From Rhynchonema sp. JSB1_4 (lineage: Eukaryota; Nematoda; Chromadorea; Monhysterida; Xyalidae), in assembly GCA_030248065.1 (NCBI GenBank), contig JASAMV010003682.1, positions 1-64,000 on the forward strand: DNA of 64,000 bases, in the 5' to 3' direction. Position 1 is the first letter of the stretch, and the number at the start of each line of letters is the position of its first letter. The notes beneath the pieces were generated by a model that saw only the letters and a program-made list of their open reading frames with translations, had not been told where the DNA came from and did not search any database. Of the stretch, positions 13,501 through 26,300 are shown piece by piece. Both the position numbers and the translations under genes were made by a program.

Positions 13501-16500
13501 AGGTTTAATACGACCACCAATAAAACTCATATGGATATTTTACATGACAAGCAGAGCAGCTTGAGGGGTGGTTGGTTCGTTGAAGCATTAACGCAACGGC
13601 TTTGGACTGATTACACCCCGTTGATGTCTTTACGGCGAAAACAGTTTTCGCCCTGACGAATAAAGGAAGACTGTCAAAAGACCATGATAGTCGAGCAGTA
13701 TTTTCGCGTCTGTACAGGCCGCCGCCTTGAGAAATCAGGCGGTGTAGCAGGCAGAATTGACCAGCGTATCAATGGAATATCGCGTGTGGCGAGCCAAACT
13801 AAAGCAGTTCAACTACATAGTGACTCGCAATACAATGTAAGTGGCCGGACGGACGCAGCAAAGAAGAACGACACAAGAGTTTGCTTATGCGTCTATTGAA
13901 GCTCTGTTTGACAGCCGGGTTGTAACAGACTCAACGGCTACATAAAATGGAAACAAAGGGTTCCTCTTGTGTATATGTAGGTATGGGAGCTTCTTTCTTC
14001 TCCTTCTGAGCTGCTGGCACGCCGGCACAATGGCATGTCGGAGAGCTGGTAAACATCCACTGGCAACAGGGTGACCCAAAAAGTACATTGGCCACTTGGA
14101 TTGGTCGTGTGTCATTTGGCATTTCAAGAACAGTTAAGAGCTGGATTGTCTTTATTGCTGGCTTATCATTGCATGATCCCATGTTTTCACACGTCACTCA
14201 AATTTCAAGTGCTTTTCAACGGTACGGTGCATTATCAAGCCACCCTGTGTTGATGTTGTGTGCAACAACTGTCAAAGGTTTCAAAATGGCAGTCGACGTT
14301 GCGTTTGAACGTATCTAGGCGTCCCAAGCATTGTGGGTTTTCAGTCACAGTCAAACCAAAGAAGCACATTTTGTTCCCGATTCTCCAAAAGAGCGCGTCA
14401 CCCGAGAAACGCAGTTTAGTGCCAGAAATCACAGGTTGACGTTGCTGTTCTAACACTTAGAGAAGCTTTGTTTTGGTCCCAATAGTGCTGCTGCACGAAA
14501 GGCTGAAATTTTTAGTTTCCAGACAGCTCTTATTGTTGAAAGTGTGTGAGCAAAAACCAAAAAAAAATCGCCAGCGACTAATAGGGATGTAGTATTACGT
14601 GCTTTGGTGATGGGGCCAAGTAAAAGTTATTGTTATGTGGTGTGACATTTGAGTGGGTTTGGTATGGGCCATAAATTAGCGAACAACGCTTTTTCCGTTC
14701 GCTGAAACAGATTGACACTTTCAGAATGCGTTACCTTTTTGTTACCACGTACAATAAGGTAACAAATATACCAGCTTTTTCTGTTTTGGCGTTTTTGCGT
14801 GGTGTTGATTGCGTATATTGTAGGGCACACATAACTTTCGAATCGGTTGACCAAATGGGCGTTCCCAGCTCCCAAATGCCAAAAAATTGATAACATTCTC
14901 AAGCCAGAGACAAATGCACCCTTGTGCCAGTCCCGAAACTTGTTGCGTTTGTGCAACGGCCACGAGCCGTATCGCGAAAGAACTTAGTGGTATACACTGC
15001 AATAAAAGTTTATTTTTTTGTACCCGGTTCAAGATCATGTGCACAGGCAGTATCCACAGTACATCATTTCTGTACTTGTACACAACCTAAACGTGTAGGC
15101 ACCAAGTAGGCACTGAAACAATAACAACTTTCAGTAAACGTTGTTGTTAGCATTATCAGTGAGTTTGTTCAAGTTATATATTTACAGCTGCTCGCTCGCT
15201 TATCACTGGCGCCAACCACGGTGACGCGCTTGCTTTACGGAGCCACGTGCGCGGGGAGCACGGCCCTGGTAATGTTGTGGTGTAGGAATTTTCCTTGTCG
15301 GTTGAAGAATTCGGTTAAATTGTGTGCTTGATAACTCTGAAGTGTCCTTCACCCTGGGTCGGCAAGGCGAGTCTGGTGTACATTCTCATCATGTTGTATG
15401 CTTTTTATCAACCACGCAGTTTTACCTAATCGTCATTTCTACAGATTCTTACAACATTCTGATATCAGCGAGCATTGGACACTTTTCAGGCAGGTTTTTG
15501 TTATTGTTCCGATAATCTGAGGAATCTATTGCAAGTACTTTCAATAAAAGTATAATAAATCAATAATTAAACAAAAGTCGCTTCATGACAGCAATCATTC
15601 AAATATTGCGAAGCGCACAGATGAACGCTGGAAACATGGCGTAAGCGGTAAATTTAATTATCCTGATCAAGGATTACGGTATGTGTGACAACTGACAGGC
15701 TGTTTTTCTCACAGTTGGTGTTGACGGTGAGTAAACACAACAATCAGTTCAACGAAGAGACCGTGTGTGTATCAACAAAGAAAATGCTGTGTGTTGAAGG
15801 TTCCATGGTGCTGGGGTGGAGCGGAACTTTCTGGACTTTCTGGAAAGGTTTGAAATGTTACGGACCTTGCGGCACCCAACAATTTCTGCATCGATTTGGT
15901 GACACGGCCCAAACACGCCTGGCGCCTTCTCATACACTCAAAAAGTCGCATTTTTGTAGGCTGTGCTGTTTTTTTTGGCCCCGTCTTATCAGTTCTGGCG
16001 TTGGCTTACTGACTTTGTAGTGCATTGTGTGTTGTGACGGCCCGACGACGGGAGCCAGTAATAAAATGTCGGCTATTTCCTGGTTGATAAGGGAACATGG
16101 GACAGGGATGGTGATCATGGCAGTACAAAAACCAGCATTGAATGTTTTGGTCATTTATGCAAATGCAAGCTTTGGCGTTGTTGAAAACGAAAAATTCGAT
16201 CCAAAGCTCCAGCCCCACCTGCACCGCGAAGGTCCTGCTTGATTTTTTGACTAACACCACGTATTCGATTGCCATTGGTACCGCCCAGCGATAATAAAAA
16301 TGAAAGTAATCTTGGCTCCACAGTGACCGACTTCGACTTTATTTTGGTGATGAGCCCGTCACCAGGTGTTTACTGCGGGCAGCACTTGACTGGCGACGTG
16401 TCTTTATTTACAATCCTGTCGCGGGTTGTAAAAACAATTAGCTTTATAAAGACTGATGCGGTCATGTGAGAAGGCATTATTTATGGTCTTGTTGATATTG

Positions 16501-17084
16501 ATTGCTTGTTTTAGCAGTTGCTAAGATTAACTTGCGTTTGCTAAATTTAGCATTTATTGTACGTGCGTGTCACAGATCTGAGCAACAATTATCTTCTTCG
16601 AGTCGCAAAAACTCGAAGACTTCCAGTGATCGTAGCTCGTGTTTATGCATAATTATACCATGTCCTTCTTTCACTACTTGTTTTTTTTAACAAATATTGA
16701 ATTTTACGGACCTTATGATTACGACAAACGCGAAAAAATTGGGAAATTAAGGAAACCCTGTTGTACTGTTTCATGCAAACAACATCCATCCATGGCTGTA
16801 ATTGATGTTGAGAACATGCCAATTTTTCACTTATTTTATTTTATGTCATGTAATTTCTTGTTTTTATAACCTACAGGAAAAACCAGTCGTGCGTTTTGTC
16901 GAATGTTTGACCTAAACGCATTTGATTTGTGGGTCCAAATAAGTGTTTTTTTTGACAATGTCTCATGTCGACATGGCAGCGTTTCAGTAAATTTCCATGT
17001 TTTGGCAGTAAAATTTTCATGAACCAATAGTTTCTTCTGGCTCTGTATTTGTGTAAGTGGGTAAATGCATGTTTTCATGTTTTT
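10526..17084. other. Gene-poor stretch between the RUSC-like and Rab-like genes
   Basis: I see no exon chain here. Both flanking genes begin just after a splice acceptor (10526 on the minus strand, about 17085 on the plus strand), so their non-coding first exons and promoters should lie in this interval. Visible structure is limited to TATG/TACA microsatellite tracts (for example 12347-12364) and a C/A-rich stretch at 12462-12518. That stretch is flanked by two imperfect copies of a roughly 25-bp sequence (12429 and 12531). Confidence 0.5.
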
Positions 17085-17134
17085 AGATTCCACATTAGTT
17101 CAACTATCACAGCAGAAAGTTTAATATCGTCAAA

Positions 17135-18511
17135 ATGTTCGACCCGCCACCTGAGTATTTTGGTTTGCCGAGCGATGAGCAGCCGACGGCGTTCAACGTG
17201 CTCAAATGGGCCGAGAACAACAACGATGACACCAGTGTCGTCCACAGCGAACAGATTGTGAGGAGGCAATTATTATTATTTTGCTTGAAATGCATTTTTT
17301 ACGTTTGAGAAGTTGCGTTGGTGTTTGTTTCAGCAAGCCATCTTCGAGCGTTATCAACAAATAGTTGAGTGCCGCGAACGGCCACATGCGAGCGGCGAAT
17401 TGAACAGTTTCGTCAACAGCACCGATGAAACAGCCCTCACACGATCAACTGCTGAGTACAGGTGCGGCCTTTATCTGCTGTCATACACCCTAAAACTTCG
17501 AGCAATTTTTTCATAATGATCTGATGGTTTCCATTTTTCAGTGAAACATCAACCGAAAGTGTTGGTAGCGCACGCGAGTCGTACAATGCAAAAATGGTGG
17601 TCATTGGCAACACTGGTGTCGGCAAGAGTTCATTTGTTCAGGTTCATATTGCCGATCTTGAAGTTTATCGTCAAAATTCCTGTTTGCAACATTTCTTCAA
17701 AACGATCCATGTCAGGAATACCTATCGCAAACAGCAAGACGTTCGGACTCAATGTCCGGGACGGGACAGCCCGTGAAACATCATCATCACCATCGTAAAC
17801 GACGGTCGCCGCCGGGCAAGACAATCGGAGTTGCGATACACGCGGTAGAGGTCGAGGTCGATTCGGACACTGATGTGACGTTCTCGGTGTGGGACACTGC
17901 TGGTAGGTTACAGTTGTGGTTTACTGAGAGTTACTGCATGATACAATGGTTTTGCGTCAACGTAAGTGGCCGTGCTGGCTATAAACTGGCAAACTGACAC
18001 ATATAATGCCTGTGTCACATGCGCATTTCACTTGATGTTTCACAATTTGCTGTTGATTGCAGGCCAAGAGCGCTACCTGGCACTGTCCCCGATGTACTAC
18101 CGTAACGCCGAGGCAGCGATGATCGTCTATGACGTCACCGATGAAACATCATTTAGCGCGGTGCCCCATTGGCTGGCCAATCTGCAGGAGCACATCGGTT
18201 CTACCAATCAAATCAAATGCTTGATGTTGATTGGTCACAAGTCCGACTGTCGTGACTCCGAGCGTCAGGTCACATTCGAACAAGGTGCCCAACTGGCTCG
18301 CACCATCGGCGCACAATTCATGGAAACGTCCGTCTACAACGAGTCGGTGCGCGACATTTTCGCAATTGCCGCGATGCACGTTGCGCTGCGATTGCGCTTG
18401 TCGGAGTGCGATGAGCAGCAGGACACGAAATCGAGGTCAGCCAGCATACAGCTGCGACAACACCAACAACAGCAGATCAAAGCTGTTACCAACATTTGTC
18501 GCATGCAGTGA
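17135..18511 (+). CDS. Rab-family small GTPase with N-terminal extension and enlarged switch I
   Basis: Exons 17135-17257, 17334-17461, 17542-17641, 17716-17902 and 18063-18511 join in phase to give 328 residues. Rab GTPases recruit effectors to membranes and control vesicle transport. Residues 1 to about 103 are an extension. The P-loop is GNTGVGKSS (G1), the G3 motif is WDTAGQERY, and LSPMYYRNAEAAMIVYDVT resembles Rab5/Rab22-type proteins. The base-specificity motif reads GHKSD rather than the usual GNKxD; His at this place is known in Rab39/Rab42. ETS stands in place of the usual ETSA. Between the P-loop and TIG the switch I region carries extra residues, including a five-His and basic run. 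The C-terminus is CRMQ, a possible CaaX-type prenylation site instead of the double Cys of most Rabs. Membership in the Ras superfamily is firm; the Rab subfamily is open. Confidence 0.85.
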
Positions 18512-18891
18512 ACCGTTCGCGCTTTGTAAATAATGTGCATTAATTTGTTTTTATTACTTCTGGACTAATTCGATAAATTCAGGGTAGTTCGCTAGCATTG
18601 TACATATATATGTACATATGTATTGCTCTCCGTCTCGTGCCTCCTGTATGAGTGTTTCATGACTCCTTTGCTCAGAATCTTGATGAGATTGTGTTGTCTC
18701 AATCTGTTTTACCAAAGGTAATGTACATTTTGACGAAAACTCTCTCTGTGAAACCTGAGCAGAATTTGTTGTATATATGTAGTTTACCTGTAAATTTTGA
18801 TACCATCATCACTGTCATTTATTGTATGTTTGTCGTTTATGGACGATAGGACATGTAATGTCCCTAAACTTGTTCGTGTATGTTCCGACTC

Positions 18892-18897
18892 AATAAA
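18892..18897 (+). terminator. Polyadenylation signal of the Rab-like gene
   Basis: AATAAA 381 bases after the stop codon, with no closer match noticed. Confidence 0.5.
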
Positions 18898-19040
18898 GTC
18901 ATTATGATCGACACATGTGTTTTCAAAAGCCGGATACGTACTTTATAAAAGTAGCTGTTACACTGTGTTCAATTCTGACGTCAGTGCGGCCCAAAATGTT
19001 CAGTCAAACTTTATCTTCATGACCCTATCTTAAACCCTTT

Positions 19041-19416
19041 GGGTGGTATTCACGAAAGGGTGGAGCGGAGAGTTGAGTGGAGAGTTCAGTAAAACTTCAG
19101 TGGAAAGTTCAGTGGAATGGATACGGTGGCGTTGAAACATTGCACACGTTGTATGTAGACCTGCGGTTTTTTGTGTGTGGGCCAACCGTATTCGTGTGGT
19201 GAACAATAATACACGCGCGCGTGTGTTCTGGGCCCGGTTTGGTTGGAAGATGAGGCGTTTCCAATATTTTGCGTGACAAAATGGAACGCGAGCGTTCCAC
19301 CCAGACCCAACTTTGCAGTGAACTTTCCACTCAAATTTTTCCACTGCACGTTCCACTCAGCTTTCCACTCAATCTTGCACTCAACTCTCCACTCCACCGT
19401 TTCGTGAATACCAGCC
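19041..19416. mobile_element. Foldback element, GGGTGGTATT-ended family, 3-bp target duplication
   Basis: The ends are GGGTGGTATTCACGAAA and its near-complement TTTCGTGAATACCAGCC, followed inward by diverged GGAGTGGAGAGTTGAGTG repeats on both arms. TTT flanks each end (19038-19040, 19417-19419). No coding capacity. It shares its end architecture with the elements at 31634 and 42781. Confidence 0.7.
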
Positions 19417-19631
19417 TTTGGCCGGTTGCTTTTTGGGCATTTGCGGGTGATCCACCATGACGAACATGACACTTCCGCATTGACGAACTTCCTGAAAGTT
19501 GAAAAAATGATGCTCAAAAAAGTCATGTTTGGCAAAGAACGGAGAAAGTTTTTCCGGTTTTTATGGAAATTTATTTTCGTTTCAGAAAATAGACCCTGTT
19601 TTTTCACGGAAGAAAATCCATTGCAACTACA

Positions 19632-20206
19632 AGGGTTACCCAGATAGGAACGCCACCCATACGAGGGTGAGGGGTTGGTTCACTATGTGGCTTGGATAGT
19701 TTGATGCGAATGGCACATCAAATTAACGCTAAACATCCATAGTTTTTGTGTTAAAATATCATTAACACGACCAAACAAGAGTTATGCCTCGACGGACATT
19801 GAAAACTTGCGATGCTCAACGCGACGGTATGACACCAGCTTTGTTGGTTGGGAACGTCAGCCCGAATCTTTGGCTCAGCAATGCTGCGCACATGCACAAT
19901 GCCACAGGCTGCCAGAATATTATTTTCAGCAACATAAACTTACAGTGGCAGATACTAAGACCGTGCAGGTGTGGCACAATCTAACGTGCCATATACAGTA
20001 AGTGAGGCTGCTGTCCAATAGAGTCGAAAATCGAAAAAGATTCCAGTGTCCGATGCATAGCTCCTGCTTGGTGATGTTTCAGCAAATGAAATTCTAACAC
20101 AAAACTGTGGGTGTTTTGCATTCGTTTCATATGCCACTTGCAACTAAACGCAGGTATCAATAACAGAGTGCGAGACCTTCAGAATAGTTGAGTTCCTATC
20201 TGGGTC
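19632..20206. repeat. Sequence bounded by 19-bp inverted repeats
   Basis: GGGTTACCCAGATAGGAAC on the left pairs with GTTCCTATCTGGGTCACC on the right. I found no clear target duplication and no coding sequence between them. It may be a degraded DNA transposon. Confidence 0.45.
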
Positions 20207-20267
20207 ACCGTGACGAAGCGTTTTTGCGTTCCTCCGCTGATACAATCCATGAATAGAAAGAGAAATA

Positions 20268-20569
20268 CCGTATTGTCGGAAATAGAACCCGGGGGGTCTA
20301 TTTTTTCACTGGGGTCATTTTGGGGGGGGTCAATTATTGGGGGGTTATATTTTTCATTTGGCCCCCCCCCCCCCGACGAAAAAAATCGTTGTTACTGATG
20401 CCCATAAAAATGGCTTGTTTTCGGTATTTTCTAACTTTAGCAGCGGCAATTATGCTTAAAAAGCTGTATTCTGTTGTGTACGCGAGCTTAAACAACGTTT
20501 GACACAACAACACAGCCTTACCGATAAAAAAAAACAATCAATTGGGGGGGGCTATTTCCGACAATACGG
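20268..20569. mobile_element. TA-flanked inverted-repeat element, CCGTATTGTCGGAAATAG family
   Basis: CCGTATTGTCGGAAATAG at the left pairs with CTATTTCCGACAATACGG at the right, with TA at both outer edges (20266-20267, 20570-20571), as in Tc1/mariner-type insertions. The interior is G/C homopolymer plus a segment (about 20386-20510) that recurs inverted at about 21170-21300. A second left end (TACCGCATTGTCGGAAATAG) begins at 20614. Confidence 0.65.
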
Positions 20570-20613
20570 TACCTATGGCCGCCCGGCCCAACATCGCGCT
20601 CTTCAAACACTTT

Positions 20614-22960
20614 TACCGCATTGTCGGAAATAGAACCCCCATTAAATGACCCCCATTAATTGAACCCCACCCAAACGGCTCGAAATCAAAAATAGAACCC
20701 CATTAATAGAACCCCACCCCCAACCTTCGTACCACAGACACAGATGAAAGGCATGCAGAGGTCGGCCCGAGGCCCCCCCCCCCACACCCCCGCCCCGGCC
20801 CCAACCCCCAGGCCCCGGCCCGCGCCCCCCCCCCACTTTTTTCCTTTTTAACCCAATTTTTGTCATAATTTTTGCGATTTTTTAGCCTGTTTTTTTGGTT
20901 GAAAATTCATTGTTTTCCATGAAAAAGTCGTCAGGTAGACAATACTGATCACTTACTGCCGAATCCGTCAGAAATTTTAGTATTTTTGACAAAAAATCCC
21001 TACTTTTTCAGTAAAATGAGTCACTTCAGAAGCTTCGGGCCGGGGTGCCCGGTCCGGCCCGGGACCCTCCAAATCTCCGGCCCGGCCCGGCCCGAGCCAA
21101 AAGCCCAAAATCGCGGCCCGGCCCGATTGCGACCTCTGGTGGTAGTATGGTAAGGCTATGTTCATGTTGTATGTGTCAAACGTTGTTTAAGCTTGCGCAC
21201 ACAACAATACAGCTTTTTAAGCATAATTGCCGCTGCTAAAGTTAGAAAATACCGAAAAACAAGCCATTTTTGGGGCATTATTAACAATGATTTTTTGTCG
21301 GGTGCAATTTTTCCATAATTTCTTTGAAAAAAAACCGTTCTTTTCACCGCAACTATAGGGGAAGACCCAAATTCGGGAAAAATCACTTTTTGAGGTGAAA
21401 ATTTGACCGTATTTTGCCCCTTTTTGGAAAAAATTCTTCATATAAAGGGTATTTTGTTTTGGATAGTGACTTAAATTACCTACGGTAATTTATATTTCCG
21501 AAAAAACAGTGTTTTTTTGGAAAAAACTGTTTTTTTCAAATAGTTTATCAGTACTAAGAATTCAGAGGATAAAATCACCCATTTTTGAGCACTTTTTGCT
21601 TTAGTTATGGTTTGTTAATCTCCGCAGGCGTGTTTTAGGCAAGAAAAAGGGTCGCTTTCAGCTGTTTTAGTTCAAGTTCGAACTCTCAAGAATTTTTTGC
21701 CATGTTCAGGCAAAAAAACACATGTTCTCGGAAAAATAAATTACCGGCAATTTTTCCGGGTAGGTAACTTGTTTTCGATAATTACCGGGCTCCGAAAAAA
21801 CGGTTTTTCCGTTTTTCCCAGAGTAAAAGTGCAAGCCAACCTTACAGACCTCACATTCACGGAATCATAAGTGGCTGGCCAGACCAAAGTCAAAAAAGTT
21901 AGCGCGCTTGGCGCGCATTGTAGTAGCCTGTCGTCTTGCATTCGGTGGTGTTATTGTCTGCTGATCGTACGTGGCTAATGGGCAGTGTAGTATGATGCGG
22001 GGCTGGGACCGGAAGCGCGAGAGGTATGATTTTGTCACTCAAAAAAGCAAAAAAAACACCGTTTTTGTGCTACAATTTTGGCCAAAAAATGAGGTAAAAA
22101 TGGTACTTTTTCCAAATTTTCGGCGAAAATCGCCTAAAAAGACGTATTATGGGTGGGTCAGTGGTGTCGTTGGGGGGGAGGGAAGGGGGGGTTACCCCCT
22201 AGTATCCGGTATCTTGATTTTTTCACCCAGGGGCATCTCAGGGTTTATTTTTTCAAAATGGGCTAGTAGCAAGAAGCTAGTAAAATCAAAAATTTAGTAG
22301 CTTTTTTGCCGCTGAAAAGCCAATTTACTAGCTTTTTTGGCCAACATACAAAATTTAGTAGCTTTTAGGCTACTAAATTTGGAAATTTACTAGCTTTTCA
22401 AAAAATTTAGCTAAAAAGCTACTAAATTTGGTTAAAAAATCCATGTCTGGTATCCTGACTTTTTGTCCAGGGGTATCCTGCGCTAAAATTTTTCCGAAAA
22501 CCGTAAAAATCGCCCATTTTTACCTCCAAAATGCTCAAAATCGCTTGCTGGCGCAAACATAACCCCCAAAATGACCATTTTTGCTCTTTCAACACCGGTT
22601 TTGCTCAATTTTCCTCTAAAAAATTGGCTTTTTTTGAACAACACCCCCCTGGGTATCCGAGATTTTTTATTTTAGGGAGCAACTCCCCCTGGTATCCGAG
22701 ATTTTTTATTTTGGGTATCCGCTATCCGAAAATTTTGGATTTTGGGTATCCGGTATCCTGACTTTTTGATTTCCCAACGACACCACTGGGGTGGGCCGCA
22801 ATTTTTGGGAAAATAATTTCGAAAAACATCGATTTTTGCCTTAAAAAGGTAAAAATTGCTTGTGACAGGTAAGATTTGGAGTTGTGAGAGCTAAGTACTC
22901 AACCCCCCACCCCTCGGGTTTTGTGGTAGGTAACTACCGAGAGGGGGCGTGGATAACCCC
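20614..22960. repeat. Repeat-rich block: G/C homopolymers and T-rich degenerate repeats
   Basis: Holds a second end of the CCGTATTGTCGG family, runs of C and G near 20770-20835, an inverted copy of the 20386-20510 segment, and a module at 21355-21455 that recurs at the window's right edge. It also holds tandem TAGTAGCTTTT-like units near 22290-22420 and repeated GGTATCC/TATCCGAGATTTTTTATTTT units at 22440-22760. No exon is supported. Confidence 0.6.
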
Positions 22961-23194
22961 CAACCTTCTCTGCCACTACTATGCTAATGGGGCTCAAAAA
23001 CAAGAAAACTCTGAAAAAAATGGCCATAAAAAATTTGCTGCTAAAATGCCCTTTTTGTAGCAATTGCTATTGGCCTATTTTGAAATTAAAAAACCTTGCT
23101 CAAAATCGAAATTTTTTTGCCCCAGATATGCAAAAAATCGCGCACTACGCGCGATTTTGGTACATTTAGCTAGGTACAATTTCATTAATATTTA

Positions 23195-23290
23195 AACATT
23201 ATTACCCATTATTATTATAATAATATTTATACCCATTATTATTATAATAATATATATAATAATATATAATCATTATTAAACATTATTATG
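23195..23290. repeat. AT-rich ATTATTATAATAAT microsatellite
   Basis: Nearly pure ATT/ATA repeat lying about 100 bp upstream of the first coding exon of USP10. Confidence 0.75.
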
Positions 23291-23390
23291 CATCACAGAC
23301 CAATCCACTGTACCTTGATTTCTGTACATTTCAGGTGCCACAAATATAAACAAACACGTACATTCGGCTCAAAATCCTATCTCAACCAAA

Positions 23391-26300
23391 ATGTGGACTA
23401 ACGCCGCTGCAAATCACGATGCATCGGGCAATCCGACTGAATTTCAGTTTATGGATTTGAATGAAACAACCGACGATGAACAAACCAAAATCAGACAGCT
23501 GTTATACAAATACCCTCCAAGCACCAGCGCTGAAGTTTGTCTTCTTGTTTTGTTAGTAGCAGGCCACCGTGAAGTCGATTCAGTATTTTTTGGGTGGCGG
23601 GAAAGAATTTTCAGGGTCCTTATTTGACTCGTTTAAAAATTTTTGAGGCAATGGTCTACTTTTTGGGCAAAACTCAACTGCTGTTATACTCCAGCTGTAC
23701 TGTCATAAAGAACCGTTTTTTATTTTTCGTGGAAAAAAACGGTTTTTTCCCGAAAAAAACCGTTTTTTTTCCAAATACTTTTCCAGTACTTAAGAACGTA
23801 ATTTCGAAAAATGTAACAATTTCAGTGCAAAATTTGTTCGAAGTGACGGGAGTGCTCTTGAAGAGTGTTGAAGGCAGTCGAAAACACTTGGTTTACGCGC
23901 TTTTTGGCCCATTTTGGGCCGGTTAATTTTCGTGCTCGAGCCAATTTTTCACTGAAATTGAAAAACTCATTAGTTTTGCATTACAATTTTTTGGCAAAAT
24001 TGGAATCAAGTACCGATATTTTTCCGATCAAAAACCGAAAAGGCACCCACGGAAAAATAAATGGAAAAGTATTCGGGTCTCGAAAAAAACGGTTTTTTTC
24101 GAAAAAAACCGGTTTTTTTCCGCCTGCCAGTATAACTCCAGCAACAGCTAACGCAGAATTTATGGCAGCCACACTGCCTGATTGGTAAAGCGGAAAATCC
24201 AGTGATAAGCTTGCCCGGTTTTAGACCGTAAGTTCGCAGACGGTTTTTTTCTTTTCTTTATTCTTCTTCACCTTCAGACTCGGCTTATTCAACGCTTCGG
24301 TGCCTTCAAAAAGTTTTTTTTAAATTCTTGGCTAGCAGCCACTTGATAATTTGATATGATTTCCTTCTTTTGTGTCGTTATGCAGAAAAATTCATGCTTT
24401 GGCCACTTCTTTTTCTCTTTCTTTCTCTCGCGGTTTTTTGTAACCGTAACCCCAGTCGAACCATTACAAACTTCATGTATGAAGCGAGCGCGCAAGTTTT
24501 CCGCTTTGCGGATCGGGCAGTTTGACTGCCATAAATTCTGCGTTAGTTGTTGTCGGACTATACATTCTTGAGTATGTGTTTCAAATAGAATTTCAAATAA
24601 GTTCAAAGGCTTATTTTGCAACAAAAAACCGAACAATCGCTCTGTTTTGTAACAAAGGAAACCGGGACAGAAAACTATTGAAGGTTCGACGAGAGAGGTG
24701 ATCCGGTTCGGAACACGAACGAAGAGAACCACAGTCTTTAAATTAAGCGGTTGGCCAATTTGAGTTCTGCCATGGCGGGCCCGGGCCGGGAGAACCGCCG
24801 ACATATTTTCAAAATTAAAAGTCTTGGTTTTTTGCCAAAAAGGTGAATAAAATCCAACAATGGCCCACATATCTGTCTATACTGGCGTAATTCCTTATCT
24901 TTCGTCAAAAATGGCTTAAAAACGTTTTTAAAATACGTTTTTAGTGCCAAAACGCCCTTGACAAGATATGGAAAAGTATTCGGAAAAAATAGTTTTTTGG
25001 TCCCTCCAGTATACACATATGTCTGGTCTGCGTCTCGTTTGTCGGCAATAATTTGCCATCAATTTCAGTGCTCACCTTCTGTGATCGAACTGCCTTGTGA
25101 ACCAACTTCGCCCAATCGCGCTGCAAGCGCTACTGCCCCGTCCTCTTCAGGTATGCACAATTATGGCTCGCTGTTCTTTTTACGTTCTCAGTATTACTCT
25201 GATGGTTTCAATTTTCTTGACTTACCTGAAAAAGTTTACTTGCGCCATGTTTTTCAAAAACTTCGCTTCCGCTTTGTCGATGAGCAGTGATGTATTTGGG
25301 TGCATGGGGGCGGGGGAAGAAAGTGATACCCCAAACTTGGGTCAGCTAGTTATGTATAGGGACCGGAAATTATCGGCATTTTGTAAGATATCGGGTATCG
25401 CAATTTTCTCGATTAAAGCCCCCTTCTCAAAAACACTGCAGATATTCACAAAAAAAAATGTTGTATGAACTAAAAGGTTTTAAAATGCATGTGGGAGTGG
25501 GATCTATATGGTGGCCGTCAAAAATCCCGAAGCGAAAAATCCCGAAAAATGAAAAGATGTAGAAATGGACCAAATTGTTTTGCCAGAAGTTGGCATTCAT
25601 GTACTTGGTGCTCAGGCTTGCATTCAGGGTTAGCCGTAGGCTTAGGCTGCCAGCCAGAAAGACCTGTTCATACGAAGGAAACATCAATGGAAACCAACTT
25701 TTGGTCTGAAAAAATATCGGAAAAAAGCGTTTTTTTCAGTAAATATATTTTTCCGGAAAAATTGCAACTATAGCGCACAACCATGACTATCTTAAAAAAT
25801 CACACGCGACGTTTGCCAAAACCCTCATTTATGCTGCAAAAACGATGTTTGTATTGTTTTTTTGGCGTGATTTTTTAGGTATTGTGTAGGGTATCGGCCC
25901 TTTTCATGAGCAGGGTTTTTTACTGGTCATTTAGTCGTCATTGGCGAATAAAAGTTTGCCGTGATGAATAAAAATTTAGACCAGTTCGTCACCTGGTCGT
26001 CACAGCAGAAGTTTTCCTTTGGCCTTTCTGTTATTAAGTCAGTTTCTGGCTTAAGATACCCAAAAAAGTTTCGCGCTGTGCGCGAATTTGTGCACCACAT
26101 CGTACATTCTGAGGGTTCGGAGCGCCGATTGCTAAATCTTGTTGCCCAACGCAGTTTCGATTCGATGGTAAACAAGGCTCTACCAGACAATTTATTCATG
26201 ATCACTGTTTCGTCGTGAACCGCTAACTCGGATAGTGCCAGTAAGTAACGATAGTTAACCTAAAAAATCGCCCAAAGTGTGATTTTGTCGTAGCCTTTTG

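Noticed and set aside
24138..24187. Possible USP10 exon with a PAM2-like ATANAEFMAATLP segment
   Set aside because: Its phases do not fit between exon 23391-23534 and exon 25069-25150, which join directly in phase 0. The same DNA also recurs inverted at 24518-24556, so it is part of a repeat.
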